Counted from the first letter of the stretch, positions 11,612 through 24,951 are shown. The stretch: DNA of 64,000 bases from Lophium mytilinum (GCA_010093605.1 MU004188.1:878341-942340), one strand, 5' to 3'. A program made the numbers and translations. Notes: a model not told the origin generated them from the sequence alone.

Positions 11612-12549
11612 ATGGCGTCCACAGCCCAGAACACACCTTTCATAAAGCAGTTCGCTTCTAGCGGTACAAGTTCTCCATCTCTTCCTATCAAGATCATCAC
11701 CCGCTAATGACTACATCGCAGACAAGCGCATCCGCGACAAAGCCCTCGACAGCCTCCGAACCTTCCTCAGCGGCCGCTCAAGCATAGAAGAGATCGAGCT
11801 ACTAAAGCTATGGAAAGGGCTCTTTTACTGTATGCCTCTACATCTTAAATCGCCGAAATATGGAGAAGCTCACATACCCCAGGCATGTGGATGAGTGACA
11901 AACCCCTCGTCCAGCAACGTCTCGCAGTCGACCTCGCCTCTCTAGTCGACACGCTACGCCCCGACGTCGTGCTCCCCTTCCTCGATGCGTTCTGGAAAAT
12001 TCTGGCGCGGGAGTGGGGAAATATTGACGCGTTGCGGTATGTCGTACCTGTTCTGCACCAATTCACCGTTCACATTCATATAACAATAAACTAATACATA
12101 CGACTGTGTCTAGCATGAACAAATTCCTCTACCTAATCCGCCAATACCTCTTCGCCTCCTTCCGCTACCTCTCGCGGCACAGCTGGGCTAATACTACTGC
12201 AATAACGGGCTGTATGGATGTTCTCGCCGCTACACCACTGAATCCTACCGACCCGAAGATCCCGAATGGTATGAGATATCATGTGCTAGATATCTACGTG
12301 GATGAGCTGGATCGAGTGGATGCAGATCGGGAAGGGAAGATGCCGCTTGAGGCGCTGCTGGCGCCGGTTAGGGCATTAGACATGGAGTCGAAAACGAAGG
12401 CGGTAAGAAAGAGTGCGAGGGAGGTATTGACGGATGAGAGGTTGAAAGATTGGAATAAGGTGGAGGAGGGGGCAGACGAGGAGAGCTCCGGAGGTGCTGC
12501 TGTTGGCGCTGAGGAGGACGATGGGGAATGGGGTGGGATTGATGATTGA
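11612..12549 (+). CDS. RRP1: Ribosomal RNA processing protein 1 (Nop52 family)
   Basis: Four exons: 11612-11663, 11722-11829, 11883-12036 and 12114-12549, giving 249 residues with the frame kept at each splice. The Nop52 domain fills nearly the whole protein. Visible conserved stretches are [20 protein letters not shown], then [35 protein letters not shown] and [13 protein letters not shown]. The family acts in the nucleolus in the maturation of the 27S pre-rRNA and the large ribosomal subunit. The C-terminus is short and acidic ([10 protein letters not shown]), without the long basic tail of animal members, as in other fungal RRP1 proteins. The next gene, TRM8, is convergent. Confidence 0.93.
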
Positions 12550-13438
12550 TATTTGAGGATTGAGGAATGAGGCATGGTCTTCCTGGATCTCTTTGCAGCG
12601 AGGCGTTCCGGTTCTCTCTTGGTGTTCAAAAGCATAATGATACCTAATGGTTGCATTACATGGGGGAATAGTCAAGTAAATATGCAATTTCAATCACTCT
12701 TTCTCAACAAGTTTTTATATTATCTAAGTCTACAGCAGCTGAGCCCTACGTTCTTGCCACTACCGCATATGCAGAGAGCCTCAATCAGCTGCTGCTGTGC
12801 TCAAGCGACGCCGAAGTCGGATTTCGCTCCGTGGTTCTGCTTCATACTTATGTTCCATGGTTCTGCTCCTTCCAGGTCACTCCATCACCACGACCACTCT
12901 CACTGTCCAATAGCGGAAAAGTAATTCCCCCGATCACGGAGATATTTTCTTTTCCAGTGCCGTGAAGCTACCACGGTTCTCCAGTCCCCTTCTGACTAAG
13001 CAAACTCAGCAGAAAGTACTTACACCTGTCCTCCCCTCGTCCCTCTTCTCTTCTTTGGCCTCCGGGCCTTCCTTTCTCTCACCCCCAAGATCTCATCCTC
13101 TGCATTTTGTATCACCATATTTTTGTATATGTAGGGCACAAAGGCGGCCCTTGTAGACTATGCTATCTCGACCCTTCCCCGGCCATGTATTCCCACCTTT
13201 TGTCACTCTTTCGGGGCAGCGTGTTCATCGATACATAGGCGGAAATGGATCGTCAGAGGAATTATGAGATCTTAGCTGGGAATATGGAGGTTTTGACCCG
13301 AGAAGGGTTTCCTCCATCGAATATACAAAGTTATTTATGCACGCATGGCTTTTGAAGTGAACTTCGCGAATGTGAACTTATTTTGCCATTGTGTGCTATC
13401 GCCAAACTTCGGAAGACACCTATGCACTCACAAGCCGC
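12550..13438. other. Intergenic region between convergent genes
   Basis: About 890 bp between the stops of RRP1 and TRM8. It should contain the two 3' UTRs. It is pyrimidine-rich around 12960-13100, and no coding sequence, RNA gene or repeat was recognised. Confidence 0.6.
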
Positions 13439-14567
<1,129 letters not shown>

Positions 14568-15269
14568 CTTGTTCGTCTAGTGGGTTGAGTTGTTTGATGG
14601 TGTTCGCGGTTAGTGGTTGTCAAGAATTTCTAGATTAGGTGAAGACGTGAAGCGAGATGAGATTGGCGGACGCAGGTTATGATATTTATGAATCATTTAT
14701 CACGGGACAATGTTTAGAGTACTTCGGTACAGTACTACTGGAGGTCTGCATGATCTCTCTATAGTTTCACGTTCTCGGCTGCCTTTCTGCGAGGCTAAGA
14801 GCCGTCAAGCAGGGAATTCCTCTCGTTTCACACTATCAGTACGTGACTCCCAGGGTCTTGCTACACTCTGAGCCGCCTCTGGCCCATATCAGTTTACGCT
14901 GGAAAAGGCCCCATAGACTAAGAGCTTCAAGTCGACTTGATCGGAGTTTTGAATTGGTAGAGGGACGCTTTGGAGAAAGCATCTCACACTTTCGGCAGTG
15001 GACGTCACATCTGTTCTTTTCACAGCGGACCATGTGCTCAGCATACTGTTTGTGTACTATAATTAATCCATAGCATTTAAAGACTGAGGGTCTGTATACA
15101 GGCTATCAAAACAAATGCACAACCAGTGTCTGCGCACTGCAAGACACTCCAATATCAACCAGGGTGGAAATTACTCCGCTATCAAAAAGGAGTAGAGCGC
15201 TCAAGACCAAAAATGCTGCCGCATACCGCATACCTTCGTAATGCATGCGAGTCCAATCATCAGTCGTAA
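14568..15269. other. Intergenic region
   Basis: About 700 bp between the TRM8 start and the GID4 stop (both minus strand). It should hold the TRM8 promoter and the GID4 3' UTR. Short conflicting frames only; nothing recognised. Confidence 0.6.
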
Positions 15270-16440
15270 TCATCGAAATTCAATCGCGCCTTGGCACCCA
15301 AAATCAGGAACATGCTTCAGCTCGAGTTGTTGGAACCTAGGTCTGGTTAGTACTGGATGCTGCGGATTTGGATGGTGCCCAACGTACTTCTCGCTCTTGG
15401 CATGGAAATAGATCCCACTAATGCTCCCGGTAACCTGATTGAAGCATATATAATAGAAACCCTCGAAACTTGCGCCATTGATTGTCCGGACGCGGTGGTC
15501 CGGCACGAGGAAGTACTCCTTCCACCGCATAAAAATGTGCTCCCGCTGCGCAAAGTTCTTGTATGTGAAGTCTTGTCGCTTCGCCTGTTTGGCAAGAGGT
15601 CGCCACGCCTGGAATCGTGCCCAGTGCTGCATGTCCACCTTCTCGTTGGAGCCCCATTCGGGATGTTTTGTGGTAAAAGTGTATTTCGAGCCGATTATTT
15701 CGCCTTCGAAATAGGTCGTCAGGCTCGGATGGTCCTCCGTCAAGCCTATGCGGATCTAGTTAGCGATGCGCATGCTGTTTTGCTTGTCGCGTGTACCTTG
15801 GATGCGCAAGTAGCCGCACAGAAACGACTCCTTCATATCGACATGTTTGATCTCCACCTGGACGTCGTACACCTGACGGTCGGACTGTTGGTTGCCATGG
15901 AATTTACTTCCAGGTCTCAAGAAGGATGAAGTGGAGTTCGGGAGGAACTGCGCCCTTGCGTCAGCGGATGCGGAATGTCGCATGCTCAATCGGTCTCAGA
16001 CTCACCCGAGCGTTTGAAAATGGTGACGGGAACAACCCTGGATGATACCAGGGCGCGCTGGCCGACGGCGGAGCGGTGGAGATTGTGCCATTTTGCGCGT
16101 TGCGCTGGTCGCAATCTGCAGTCTCCTCAACGGCACTCAGCGGACTGGGAATGTCTCTTATTGGCCCGTCCTCTTCGGTATCCTGTCGCTTGCTATGCAC
16201 GTCTGGTATGGTTGTCGCGTCTGAGGAAGCGTCGCCCTCGGCGGGCGGTGTTGGTTGCTGCGCTGGCGGTGAGAAGGAATTGTCTGCACTCGCCTCGTCG
16301 AGCAGCGGCTCGCGCTCGTCCTCGCTGCGTGAAGGCGACTGGCGCGACTCTTCTGGCGGACAGGTGGTGCGGCCCGCTGGGTGGCCGTCGTGCTCAGCGG
16401 GCGGCGAGAGCAGAAGACCGTCGTCACTGGGAGTTGGCAT
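15270..16440 (-). CDS. GID4: GID/CTLH ubiquitin ligase substrate receptor GID4 (VID24)
   Basis: Four exons: 16440-16006, 15947-15797, 15745-15388 and 15336-15270, giving 336 residues. The first 145 residues are low-complexity (Pro, Ser, Asp, Glu). The conserved beta-barrel domain begins after the first intron (FLRPGSKFHG) and runs to the end. Hallmarks are KESFLCGYLRIQGLTEDHP, LTTYFEGEIIG, VDMQHWARF, FMRWKEYFLVPDHRV, ASFEGFYYICFNQ and the C-terminal GAIEFR. In yeast this subunit binds N-terminal Pro degrons and leads gluconeogenic enzymes to degradation when glucose returns. Its target set in this fungus is not visible from sequence. The frame is open further upstream, but the ATG at 16440 gives a family-like start. 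All three junctions keep the frame. Confidence 0.94.
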
Positions 16441-17100
16441 AGTGTGACCAGACGAAGGATGGATTACGGCAAGGCGAAACGGGCAAACATGGGACAAAAA
16501 GCTTGTACTAGTTGCTGCGGCGGGGATTGGGATTGGGCTGACACAGAGAAGGCGAGCAGAATTTAGACGTGCGCGCAGACGGCCATCGATACTCGAAGGG
16601 CATCGGTTGAAGGGTTCCAAGTTGGCCTAGACGGACGGCTGCGCTTTAGGGCTTGCATCGCCGCTGCGGGGAAGCACGGGACTCGAACAAAGCTGTGGCG
16701 AGAAAGCACTGCAAGAGATCCACAGCAGCAGCCCGTCACTTTATGGGGCTGTCGGGGCGCCACAGCAGCGACGCCGTGAATGCTATTCAACATCGAATAC
16801 TGAAATCCGATGCCAGTCAGGTGATTATCAGCCGACCAGCACCCCCCCTGCCAGCCTTGCCAACTGGATGCTATGCAATATCTATCGCGAAGAATAGCCC
16901 GAGAGGGTTCAAAGTGACAAGCAAGTGGCTGACCCACAAAATCCTTCTAGACTCCAGGAACCCAGGGCTTTTCCCCACACAGGCGCTGCTCACGTTGAAC
17001 AGAAAGCAGGTCCGTGAATTCATGCCGCACTATGCCCATGCGAGCGTCTGCTGGCCATGAAGAAGCAAATCCAACGCCAGCCGGAAATCCAATCACCGTC
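16441..17100. other. Intergenic region
   Basis: About 660 bp between the GID4 start and the mago nashi stop, both on the minus strand. It should contain the GID4 promoter. No coding sequence, RNA or repeat was recognised. Confidence 0.6.
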
Positions 17101-17902
17101 TCAGATAGGCTTGATCTGCACAGAACTTGTAAGTAAAGTCGGTTTGAGCTGTTTGGAATGAAAAACGCTGTACCTTGAAGTGAAGGGATATCAGAGAGAA
17201 AACTAGCGCCTTGAGGTCCTGGACGAGGTAGTAGAACACACGGAGACCCTCTGGGTCCTGGGATTCGGTCACGTCGACAAGCGATCCGATCTTCGCGGTC
17301 TGTTGAGCGCGTTAGCCTGTTCCCCTGGTGGCCTGTTGCGGGATACTGAGGGATTTAGTACCTCAAACGAGATGTGCTCATTGCCGAGTCGGATCTCAAG
17401 CTCCTGGCGGCCGTCCTTGTTCTTCTGTGGCCATTTGGTGTCGTCTTCCCTTGGGAACACATGAGCACTGTGAATTCTAATGGACTAGGGCACCTACTTC
17501 ATGATTTCGCTATCCTTGATGATCTTCTTGATCTCTGCAATCATGAGAGAGCTCACGCACACTGGGGAAATGTTTAGTCAATACGCGCGAATGGGCAATA
17601 TGCGAGAAGTCACGTACTCTCTTTTCGGATCAGCGAGTCGTTTCGGTAGTTCGAGTTGTTCGCATATCGGGCTGAGGCGCTGCGTCCATCGCCCAGAGCT
17701 CTGAAATCGAATTCTGAATAGAAATTAGAACCTAGCCTTTGAAAACGTTTTGCTGTCTGAATCTTGACATACCAAGAAACTCATGACCGAATCTCCCAGA
17801 GTGACCAGAACTGTTCACCACCGCGTTAGCTAGGATGTTGGAAATAGGCTGTTTTGATACTGACTAGTATCGCACGTAGAAGGGCTCACTTGAGGCGGCC
17901 AT
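17101..17902 (-). CDS. MAGO: Mago nashi, exon junction complex core subunit
   Basis: Seven exons: 17902-17865, 17810-17773, 17713-17618, 17561-17498, 17449-17362, 17299-17174 and 17115-17101, giving 154 residues. The last exon codes only for IKPI and the stop. The protein is almost the canonical Mago sequence: [20 protein letters not shown], then [54 protein letters not shown] and [20 protein letters not shown]. Mago pairs with Y14 on spliced mRNA as part of the exon junction complex. Six introns in 465 coding bases is dense even for this locus. The first donor is GTCAGT, less usual than the rest, but it is needed to read Y-Y-S-G-H. SEC26 starts 408 bp away on the other strand. Confidence 0.96.
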
Positions 17903-18310
17903 GACGTGCAGAGCGTGTGGAGACCCAAATAGCCTGCGGTAGATGGTCTGCAGCGGTGGGTTGATGTTGTGGTTGGTGTGGCTCTGAAGAAGTCGTCGGC
18001 GGTGAGTTCTAAGTCTAGCCGAATGCCAAGACCACTTTCTCGCAAGAAGAGAACACCTGGTGTTGATGATGCCCGCTGCCCAATGCAAGCTCCCTGCGAC
18101 CCCAGAACTGCCCACGCCTCGGTCGCCTTCCTCAGAACTTTGGACAGGCTTCTTTGAGGTTCTTGATCTATCGCCATCTCTCCTCCGCCCCGCCACACGC
18201 CCCTCGTAATTCGACCCCCGACGCGCAACAGCCCACTTCAGCGCTGGAACAGCAGGGGAATTGACGGCTCGCGGCCGAGCACCAAGCCAGCGCCATTGGA
18301 GTAGCCCACC
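17903..18310. promoter_or_regulatory. Shared divergent promoter region of MAGO and SEC26
   Basis: The two start codons lie back to back with 408 bp between them, so this stretch must hold both promoters. No TATA box is obvious. Open frames on the minus strand here are chance extensions. Confidence 0.5.
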
Positions 18311-21300
18311 ATGTCTACCTATTTGGACTACACGTATAGTCTGGTGCACCAGGACAATTCCAGCGACATTCCGGACACAAATGCTCTCAAGCAAGCGCTC
18401 GAGAAGGGAAATGTAGGACACACTCTAGTTTACAATAAGATTCTTCGACTACTGGACGGGGAACTACTTTGGGCGAGATCTACTACCACCGCAGTACTAA
18501 CAGCTTCAAGGATGAGTCCAAAATCGAGACCATGAAGAGGATTCTCTCCATAATGTACGCCCTGCCCCTCGTTCCCCTGCTCTTGGCCTCGACTTACCTA
18601 TGAATCCCACAGGCTCAACGGCGATCCACAGCCCGGTCTGCTCATGCATGTATGTATCAAATCCAGCCCCAAAAAGGTCCCCTCTAACTCTTCACAGATC
18701 ATTCGTTTTGTAATGCCCTCGAAGTCCAAGCCACTGTGCGTTCACCGCCCCTCAACCCGATTCGAACACCCACTGACAGCGGATTCAGCAAAAAACTGCT
18801 ATACTTCTTCCTTGAAGTCTCGCCAAAACATGACAACCAAGGGAAATTGAGGCAGGAGTGGATTTTGGTTTGCAATGCTGTAAGACGCATCGCACTTGCC
18901 GAACGCGGCGCATAGTGGCTGATTGTCTATAGATTCGCTTTGATTTGCAGCATGCCAACGAATATGTTCGGGGAAACACATTACGCTTTGTGTGCAAGTT
19001 GCGGGATGCTGAGCTCGTCGAACCTCTGCTCCAGCCGACGAGGTATGTACTATCACAATAGTACAGCGGATAACATAAGGGAAGGCTAATTGTCGCGCAG
19101 GCAATGTCTACAACATCGTCACGCCTACGTGAGAAAGAATGCGGTGTTTGCTGTGGCAGCGATATATACGTATTTGGAGAGTCTAATGCCGGATGCCCCC
19201 GACATACTCCTCACGTTCTTGGAAGAGGAGAATGACCACACCTGCAAGCGAAACGCCTTTGCAGCTCTTGTAGGCTCTGCAGTCCACTTATCATTGGTGT
19301 AACTTTTCTAATTGTTTCCAGGCTACTATCAGCCCCGAAAAGGCTTTGGAGTATCTCAGCAGCGTTTTCGACTCGATTGCAAACCATGGTAAAGAAAAGC
19401 TCAATCCGCTGTGCTATGGCGTGGGCTGACCATTCGCAGATGAACTGTTACAGCTAGAGGAACTCTTGTTCATTCGGAGAGATGCGGCAGCACATCCAGA
19501 GAATAAGGTACTTCGCCATACTCAGCCTCTTGAACTGGTCCTATTCTAATCTCTACCTTTAGGCCCGCTATCTACGGCTAATTTTCGATCTTCTAGAGTC
19601 CAGCGCCGGCACAGTTGTTTACGAAGCGGCCTCTGCTTTGACAGCACTGACGAACAACCCTGTGGCTGTAAAAGCCGCAGCGGCTAAATTCGTCGACTTG
19701 GCCATCCGCGAGACTGACAACAACGTGAAGCTTATTGTTCTCGACCGAGTAGACCAGCTTCGGAAAAAGAACGACTCGATCTTGGAAGACCTGACCATGG
19801 AAATCTTGCGCGTTCTGTCGAGTCCGGATCTGGATGTTCGGAAAAAGGCACTGGACATCGCTCTTGAACTCGTCACGTCAAAGAATGTGGAGGAGGTGGT
19901 CCTGCTACTAAAGAAAGAACTCAGCAAGACAGTCGACGAACAATACGACAAAACATCAGAGTGTGAGTTTCAGGCCCCAGCCCAAACCTATGCTCGAATA
20001 TGACAATAAAAACTGACGTAATTAGACCGGGCACTGTTAATCAATGCAATCCACCAATCTGCAATCAAACACCCAGAGGTTGCTGCCAGCGTGGTTGGAA
20101 GCCTCATGGACTTCATCTCGGATGTTAGCTCGGGCACATCTGCCGTGGACGTCATCTCTTTTGTGAAAGAAGTGACTGAGAAATTCCCCGCTCTCAGGCC
20201 TTCGATCATAGAGCGACTTGTCTCTACCCTGAGCGAGGTCAGGGCAGGCAAAGTCTACCGCGGTGTCTTGTGGATCATTGGAGAGTTTTCTCTCGAGCCA
20301 AAAGACATCAGGGACGCTTGGAAAGGCATCAGGCAAAGCTTGGGAGAAATCCCAATATTGGCATCTGAACAACGACTGCTTGAGGAGCCCCTCGAAGCGG
20401 CGGAGCTCAACGGTCATGCTACGAAGTCCACAGCTGCTCCCTCGGGATCCCGTAAGGTTCTCGCCGACGGAACGTACGCTACTGAAAGTGCCCTTACTTC
20501 TGGCGAGAAATCAAGGTTGGAACTGGTCAAGAACTCCCAGAAGCCGCCATTACGACAGCTCATTCTCGACGGGGACTTCTACCTTGCTTCTGTTCTCTCT
20601 AGCACATTGACAAAACTGGTCATGAGGCACTCGGAAATCTCAAAGGACGTCGCACGTACCAATGCTCTCCGTGCTGAGGCTATGCTGATCATGATCTCGT
20701 AAGTAGTCTGACCGAATTTGAAATTTATGAAAGTTATTGGACACTAACTATTCACAGTATCATCCGTGTCGGACAGTCTCAGTTTGTCAAAATCCCCATT
20801 GATGAAGACTCCGTTGACAGAGTACTTTCCTGCGTTCGTTCTCTATCTGAATTTGCTCAACGGAAGGAACTCGAAAACGTCTTCCTCGAAGACACTCGGA
20901 AGTCGTTCAAGCAGATGGTTCTGGCGGAGGAGAAGAAACGAAAAGAGAAGGAAGACTCCGAGAAGGCGAAGTCCGCAGTCCAGATCGATGATGTCTTCAC
21001 CATCCGGCAATTGAAGAAGAAGGACGTCGATGGAGATGAGCTCGAGCTAGATCTGGAGAAGGCAACTGGCGGTGATGTTGGCTCCGAAGACCTTTCATCG
21101 AAGCTCAGCAAGGTCGTCCAGCTTACTGGGTTCTCGGATCCCGTCTATGCGGAAGCCTACATCAACGTTCACCAGTTCGACATTGTTCTCGATGTCCTCC
21201 TAGTTAACCAGACCACGGAAACTCTTCAGAATCTCACGGTTGAATTTGCCACACTCGGAGACCTCAAAGTGGTAGAACGACCGACTACCCAGAACGTCGG

Positions 21301-21866
21301 ACCGCACGACTTTATCAATCTCCAGGCCACGATCAAAGTGTCATCAACAGACACCGGTGTTATATTCGGCAACGTCATCTACGAGGGCGAGAAAGGCGTG
21401 GATTCTAATGTGGTAATCTTGAATGATGTCCATGTTGATATCATGGACTACATACAACCTGCATACTGCACCGAGACGCAGTTCCGAACCATGTGGACCG
21501 AGTTCGAGTGGGAAAACAAAGTCAATATCAACTCCAAGGCGAAGTCGCTGAGGGAGTTCTTGAAGCAGCTCATGTCCTGCACAAACATGAGCTGTCTTAC
21601 TCCGGAAGCCTCGATGAAGGGGGATTGCCAGTTCTTATCCGCTAACTTGTATGCGCGGAGCGTTTTCGGTAAGTGATGGTCCAAATGGGAACAAGGAGAA
21701 AGCAGCTAACACGCGACCAGGGGAGGATGCGTTAGCCAATCTCAGCATCGAGAAAGAGAGCGAGGACGGACCTGTAACCGGCTTCGTGCGTATTCGGAGT
21801 CGATCTCAGGGTCTGGCGCTCAGTCTTGGATCGCTGAAGGGGTTGAACAAGGTTGGCTCGACATGA
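18311..21866 (+). CDS. SEC26: Coatomer subunit beta (beta-COP)
   Basis: Thirteen exons: 18311-18412, 18511-18554, 18613-18649, 18698-18735, 18789-18879, 18933-19042, 19101-19269, 19322-19388, 19440-19507, 19563-19962, 20026-20698, 20758-21668 and 21721-21866, giving 951 residues, the normal size. The N-terminal half is the adaptin-type helical-repeat trunk ([20 protein letters not shown], then [18 protein letters not shown], and [12 protein letters not shown]). A charged linker ([17 protein letters not shown]) leads to the C-terminal appendage ([14 protein letters not shown], then [20 protein letters not shown]). Beta-COP is a core subunit of the COPI coat in Golgi-to-ER traffic. Introns are crowded in the 5' third, which is common in fungal genes. 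The end LNKVGST is family-like. Confidence 0.96.
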
Positions 21867-22520
21867 TGATGTATGGGACTGGAAGCGGATTCGACATGTT
21901 AGACGCCCCGAGGGACCCCCGGCACGTGAGAAGAAAACGACATGATGATGTCTCAGGAGGTCAGCGCCGTGTTTGGGAATTTGGAGCCCACAGTGGCATC
22001 ACGCGGGCGCAGTGGTAGTGTCTGTAATGCTCACATAGCGGGGAAGGGGCTATGAAAAGTCATAGGGGTAGTCTAGCGGCATTCACGAAGCATTGTAGCA
22101 ATCACAAACTCACAACCTCACACACCTTCCTAGTTCATGTCTGTATTATGAGATGACTATTTTCTGACCAGTGGTATCAAGAGGGGGTGGCAAGTTGGGA
22201 GAGGGGCAGAAGGGACCTCCCTATGTAGGACGGTATTGAAGTATGCCGTCCATACTGCAGTGCAGCATTTGGGTTACATCCCCAGCTTGCGCGGTCGCCA
22301 TGGATGTCCAGCTGATGCATACTGGCTTGCTGGCCTCCAGCACTCGGATGTATTGCTTTGTTCGTGCAGCGATCTCCGATGCTCGCTACGTTTACCTAGG
22401 TCCGCCAGGCACCTGCTCAAGCTTGCCGCTGACAGTGACGACGAACCTCCAACTCCGGATGTACCGCGGCGAAGCTCTTTTCTTCCCCCCAACGATGACT
22501 ATTGCTTCCACCCTACCATC
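21867..22520. other. Intergenic region between tandem plus-strand genes
   Basis: About 650 bp between the SEC26 stop and the kinase start. A frame open in phase with the kinase begins near 22236 but has no ATG before 22521. No other feature was recognised. Confidence 0.6.
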
Positions 22521-24164
22521 ATGACATCGGAATCTGGCAGCGAAGGCGATCCGTTTAAGGACCCGTCGGTGGCGGACGTGCAGGCGCCCCAGCTCGGAGA
22601 TATCCCCGTGGGCGCAACCCTCCCTGTCGGCAGAAGTGCCTCTCTCACTCTGGGCACCGACTCGCTGATAGTTCTTGGTACGAGCCTAGTAATCGCACTG
22701 CATGCCAGGAACTAACAGTCGCTCACAGACGAGGACTTTGGAGAAAGCAAGAGCGCCGCTAACTGCTGCGGTCTCCTCCCAAACAGTTCGTGAATGACCC
22801 GCCAGCTTCCGCCCCAGAACGACGACTAATCCCTAAATCCTACAGAAAATAAGACCACACGGTCCATACCTTTCTACAACATCCTCTGGGCGGAGCTGTC
22901 GGAATCAGAAATCACCATACGCTATGCCCGCACCGTATCGAAGGAGACCGTCCGGGTCGCCTACATCAACTACACAATGGAGAAGACCGATCGCGCTTTC
23001 GTAGATGCATGGATCGAAAGGCTGCTTGACCGAGCGTACGGCGCATCCCAGAGACAGAAGCGCATGAAACTACTGGTCAATCCCTTTGGCGGCCAGGGTT
23101 CCGCCCAGAAACTCTACGTTCGAGACATCGAGCCCATACTCGCGGCAGCGCGTTGCGAAATCGACGTGGAACGGACAAAGTACAGTGGCCACGCTGTGGA
23201 AATAGCGAGGGACCTTGACACAGACGCCTTCGATGTGATCGCCTGCTGCTCCGGCGACGGCGTCCCCCACGAGGTCTTCAACGGACTCGCAAAGAAGAAA
23301 GATGCCGCGCGAGCACTCACAAAACTTGCCGTCGTCAATCTCCCCTGCGGCTCGGGCAACGCCATGAGCTGGAACCTCAACGGCACCGGTAGCCCCAGCC
23401 TCGCTGCTCTCGCGGTTGTCAAAGGTCTCCGCACGCCGCTCGACCTAATCTCCATCACCCAAGGCGACCGCCGCACCCTCTCCTTCCTCTCCCAAGCCGT
23501 CGGCATCGTCGCCGAAAGCGACCTAGGCACCGAGAACCTCCGCTGGCTCGGAAGCGTGCGCTTCACGTACGGCTTCCTCGTGCGCCTGCTAGGCAAAACC
23601 GTCTACCCGGCCGACATCGCCGTGAAGCTCGAGGTCGACGACAAAGTCGCCATCCGCAACGCCTACAAAGCCGAATCGGAGAGGCCGCCCCCGACCCACG
23701 ACTCCCGCCCCATTCCCTCGCCCACGGATGGTCTCCCGGCCCTCAAATATGGTACCGCCACCGACCCCTTACCCGCCGACTGGCAGCTCGTTCCCCACGA
23801 CAACCTAGGTAACTTCTACGCCGGGAACATGGCCTACATGTCACCGGACGCCAATTTCTTCTCCGCTGCATTGCCCTCCGACGGGTGCATGGACCTCGTG
23901 CGTATTGCGGGTGACATACCCCGCAAAGCCGCAGTACAATCACTTCTTGCCGTGGAGAGCGGGGCCTTCTACAGTATGCCGCTCGTCCACTATGCGAAAG
24001 TCTCGGCGTATCGGATCGTCCCCAAGAACCAGGCGCACGGGTATGTCAGTATAGATGGCGAGCGGATCCCCTTCGAGCCATTTCAAGCCGAGGTGCATCG
24101 GGGGCTGGGGACGGTGCTGAGTCGGACGGGGCATATGTACGAGGCGGAGGGGCCGCGGTTGTAA
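22521..24164 (+). CDS. LCB4: Sphingoid long-chain base kinase (DAGK-catalytic fold)
   Basis: Three exons: 22521-22677, 22729-22785 and 22846-24164, giving 510 residues. The DAGK catalytic domain starts near residue 175 with KLLVNPFGGQGSAQ. It continues with IACCSGDGVPHEVFNGL, the nucleotide-binding GDG motif, and VVNLPCGSGNAMSWNL. Later FLSQAVGIVAESDLGTENLR and the C-terminal GYVSIDGERIPFEPFQAEV complete the sphingosine-kinase pattern. The enzyme phosphorylates dihydrosphingosine and phytosphingosine, feeding the lyase step that ends sphingolipid breakdown. An N-terminal region (ILWAELSESEITIRYA) matches the membrane-associating part of Lcb4-like proteins. The second intron uses a GTTCGT donor, which is weak, but the frame requires it. 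LCB4 and LCB5 cannot be told apart from sequence alone. Confidence 0.92.
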
Positions 24165-24693
24165 ATATAGGAGGCACCGGGGTCATGAGAGTGAAAAGAA
24201 GGAGGTTACGAAGCATTGGCGAGGAAAAGGAAAGCTCGGCATTGCTAGTCGCGTGTCAGGAAGCTAGAGTTCTGGGTAGTCCTTTTGTGCTTTTCCGGCG
24301 TTCCTAGGGGATGATGGAGGATAGGGGGGTTCGCGGTATGCATTGTTTTTTCATTTTTCATTATTTTCGTCAGAAAGAGGCATTTCATGCAGATCTGTAC
24401 TTCTGTGTGATGTTAGAACTATACCCAGCCAGCTGTGGAAAGTCAATGTCAATGTCTACTTTTCAATTCAACTCATCGTGTCTAATTACTTCAGCCTCAC
24501 GTGAGTGAGTCATATCGTATACTACGTCAGGTGAATGACCTGTGCCCCCTAACCCCGCTGGCGGCTATTTGCTTAGACGCAGCTATGCACAGACAAACGT
24601 AGATACCCGCCTATAACCATACACCTCTTGAACCCTCCTCTGCCTCTGACAATAAAGTAATCATAACTTTATCGGACTCCCAATTATTCAATC
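24165..24693. other. Intergenic region before the initiator tRNA
   Basis: About 530 bp. It has the kinase 3' UTR and a TCACGTGA palindrome at 24497-24504, about 190 bp before the tRNA. No protein-coding signal was seen. Confidence 0.5.
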
Positions 24694-24783
24694 AGCTGAG
24701 TGGGAAAGAGGAATTCCGCTGGGCTCATATACAACCGCATATATGGCACCCAGAGATCCCCGGATCGAAACCGGGCTCAGCTA
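24694..24783 (+). tRNA. Initiator tRNA-Met (anticodon CAT) with an 18-nt intron
   Basis: The cloverleaf folds perfectly. Acceptor stem: AGCTGAG (24694-24700) with CTCAGCT (24776-24782), discriminator A at 24783. D arm: GGAA/TTCC (24703-24706 and 24714-24717) around the loop AGAGGAA. Anticodon stem: CTGGG (24719-24723) with CCCAG (24749-24753). Anticodon CAT is at 24726-24728. T stem: CCCGG/CCGGG around the loop ATCGAAA (24764-24770). The A1-U72 pair and the AUCGAAA T loop in place of TTCRANY are the known marks of eukaryotic initiator tRNA. The 18 bases at 24730-24747 sit just 3' of position 37, the normal place for a tRNA intron spliced by the SEN endonuclease. No CCA is encoded, as expected. 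Confidence 0.95.
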
Positions 24784-24791
24784 GCTAAGTC

Positions 24792-24801
24792 TTTTCTTTT
24801 T
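24792..24801 (+). terminator. RNA polymerase III terminator of the initiator tRNA
   Basis: Runs of four and five T (24792-24795 and 24797-24801) begin 9 bases after the tRNA end, the usual Pol III stop signal. Confidence 0.8.
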
Positions 24802-24897
24802 GCGCTTTCTTTTGCGCTCATTTGCAGTGGGTGACTAAGGAAATTCACTATTGAAGGGGGTTGATTGGGGGCTCGTGGGACGGAATGTTCGGACCGG

Positions 24898-24907
24898 NNN
24901 NNNNNNN

Positions 24908-24951
<44 letters not shown>
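24898..24951. other. Assembly gap (10 N) followed by a 44-G run
   Basis: Ten N (24898-24907) are followed by an unbroken run of 44 G (24908-24951). The run touches the gap, so it may be a sequencing or scaffolding artefact (for example no-signal G calls). A true poly-G tract that stopped the assembly is the alternative. The sequence here should not be trusted. Confidence 0.9.

Noticed and set aside
16441-16620. Upstream extension of GID4 to an ATG at 16620
   Set aside because: The frame is open, but the added residues look like noise and the ATG at 16440 gives an ordinary low-complexity GID4 N-terminus.
22236-22520. In-frame upstream extension of the sphingoid-base kinase
   Set aside because: It begins at a TTG and holds no ATG before 22521, so the first ATG is 22521.
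24908-24951. Poly-G run as a G-quadruplex or telomere-like element
   Set aside because: It touches a run of N and is pure G, so an assembly or base-calling artefact is the simpler reading.
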